Under the pieces are notes generated by a model that was given only the letters and a program-made list of their open reading frames with translations, made no database searches and was not told the DNA's origin. From assembly GCA_045590715.1 (NCBI GenBank), contig JAZNRO010000008.1, positions 1 to 5,319 on the forward strand: DNA of 5,319 nt, given 5' to 3'. Position 1 is the stretch's first letter. The number at the start of each line of letters is the position of its first letter. Shown here in pieces: positions 5,133 through 5,319 of the stretch. Made by a program: the position numbers and the translations under genes. The DNA comes from RGIG5579 sp045590715. Its GTDB lineage: Bacteria; Bacillota; Clostridia; Oscillospirales; SIG627.

Positions 5133-5168
5133 GAAGAATCCGATGCATTTGCATCGGATTTTTCTTTT
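5133..5168 (+). terminator. Intrinsic terminator of the four-helix-bundle gene
   Basis: The core stem AATCCGATGC (5137-5146) pairs with GCATCGGATT (5151-5160) around the loop ATTT. It extends outward to 5133/5164 with one G-T pair and is followed by TTTCTTTT. It begins 8 nt after the stop codon, making the gene a monocistronic unit. Confidence 0.9.
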
Positions 5169-5197
5169 GCTCATTTTTAAAAAAATGTAAAACGTAC

Positions 5198-5226
5198 TTG
5201 ACATTTTGAAAATATGTGGATATAAT
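5198..5226 (+). promoter_or_regulatory. Consensus sigma-A promoter of the XRE-type gene
   Basis: TTGACA (5198-5203), a 17-nt spacer and TATAAT (5221-5226) match the consensus at all twelve positions. Transcription would start near 5233, inside the following palindrome. Such a strong promoter usually needs a repressor. Confidence 0.88.
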
Positions 5227-5254
5227 AAAAAAGTAAAGCAACCTTTACTTTTTT
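5227..5254. promoter_or_regulatory. Palindromic operator candidate over the transcription start
   Basis: AAAAAAGTAAAG (5227-5238) and CTTTACTTTTTT (5243-5254) form a 12-bp perfect inverted repeat around CAAC, abutting the -10 box and covering the expected start site. GTAAA-N6-TTTAC symmetry in front of an XRE-type gene suggests an autoregulatory operator. A terminator role is less likely, because the stem has only two G-C pairs and the ribosome binding site follows directly. Confidence 0.55.
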
Positions 5255-5267
5255 TGGAGGTGACGAT

Positions 5268-5319
5268 TTGAATAATAAGATCAAAGATTTGAGAAAAGAG
5301 GGAAGTGTTACCCAGGAGG
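5268..5319 (+). CDS. XRE-type helix-turn-helix regulator (N-terminal fragment, runs off window)
   Basis: Only 17 codons are inside the window, reading MNNKIKDLRKEGSVTQE with the TTG read as Met. The pattern I-K-x-L-R-x-E-x-x-x-T-Q-E is the start of the HTH_3 (XRE/Cro-like) fold, where helix 1 leads into TQEELA-type helix 2. The TTG at 5268 is chosen because GGAGGTGA (5256-5263) precedes it with ideal spacing. The gene has its own consensus promoter and an operator-like palindrome over the start site, so autorepression is likely. The C-terminal part and any partner gene lie beyond base 5319, so it could be a stand-alone repressor, an antitoxin-like protein or a regulator with an extra domain. 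Confidence 0.72.
   Translation, partial: MNNKIKDLRKEGSVTQE

Overview
The window looks like a piece of a chromosome from a low-to-moderate GC Gram-positive bacterium of the class Clostridia, probably an uncultured gut member. The evidence is strong AGGAGGTGATC-type ribosome binding sites with GTG and TTG starts, near-consensus sigma-A promoters in AT-rich gaps, intrinsic terminators after most units, a CCA-encoding tRNA-Gln and the protein families present. The placement below class level is a guess.

Layout: (1) 1-91, the cut end of an array of short palindromes joined by the constant 9-mer GATTTCATC. (2) 100-143, a hairpin terminator that can serve trpS. (3) 274-1281, trpS on the minus strand. 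(4) 1282-1475, a divergent promoter region with a 17-bp palindrome. (5) 1476-3863, a two-gene operon of CNNM/CorC-type membrane CBS proteins, the first lacking the C-terminal domain that the second has. (6) 3869-3904, a terminator shared with the convergent mscL (3912-4322, minus), whose product ends in a zinc ribbon. (7) 4423-4585, promoter, tRNA-Gln(CTG) and terminator. (8) 4591-4753, a second palindrome array, complete, which switches orientation in the middle. (9) 4778-5125, a four-helix-bundle (S23/bAvd-like) gene starting directly behind the array. (10) 5198-5319, a consensus promoter, an operator-like palindrome and the first 17 codons of an XRE-type regulator that runs off the window.

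The housekeeping part (trpS, the CNNM pair, mscL, tRNA-Gln) is ordinary, apart from the asymmetric CNNM pair and the zinc-ribbon MscL. The most interesting part is 4591-5125. It holds variable palindromes with constant 9-nt linkers, a long-range inverted repeat, an orientation switch, a possible promoter built from the last hairpin, and an AT-rich four-helix-bundle gene (about 36% GC by hand count, against about 50% in a neighbouring sample). The fragment at 1-91 shares its linker, its entry sequence, its exit sequence and a 15-nt non-palindromic unit. The array is therefore a dispersed element with a fixed architecture, not a local accident. Its function, and whether the protein acts on the array, cannot be decided from this window.
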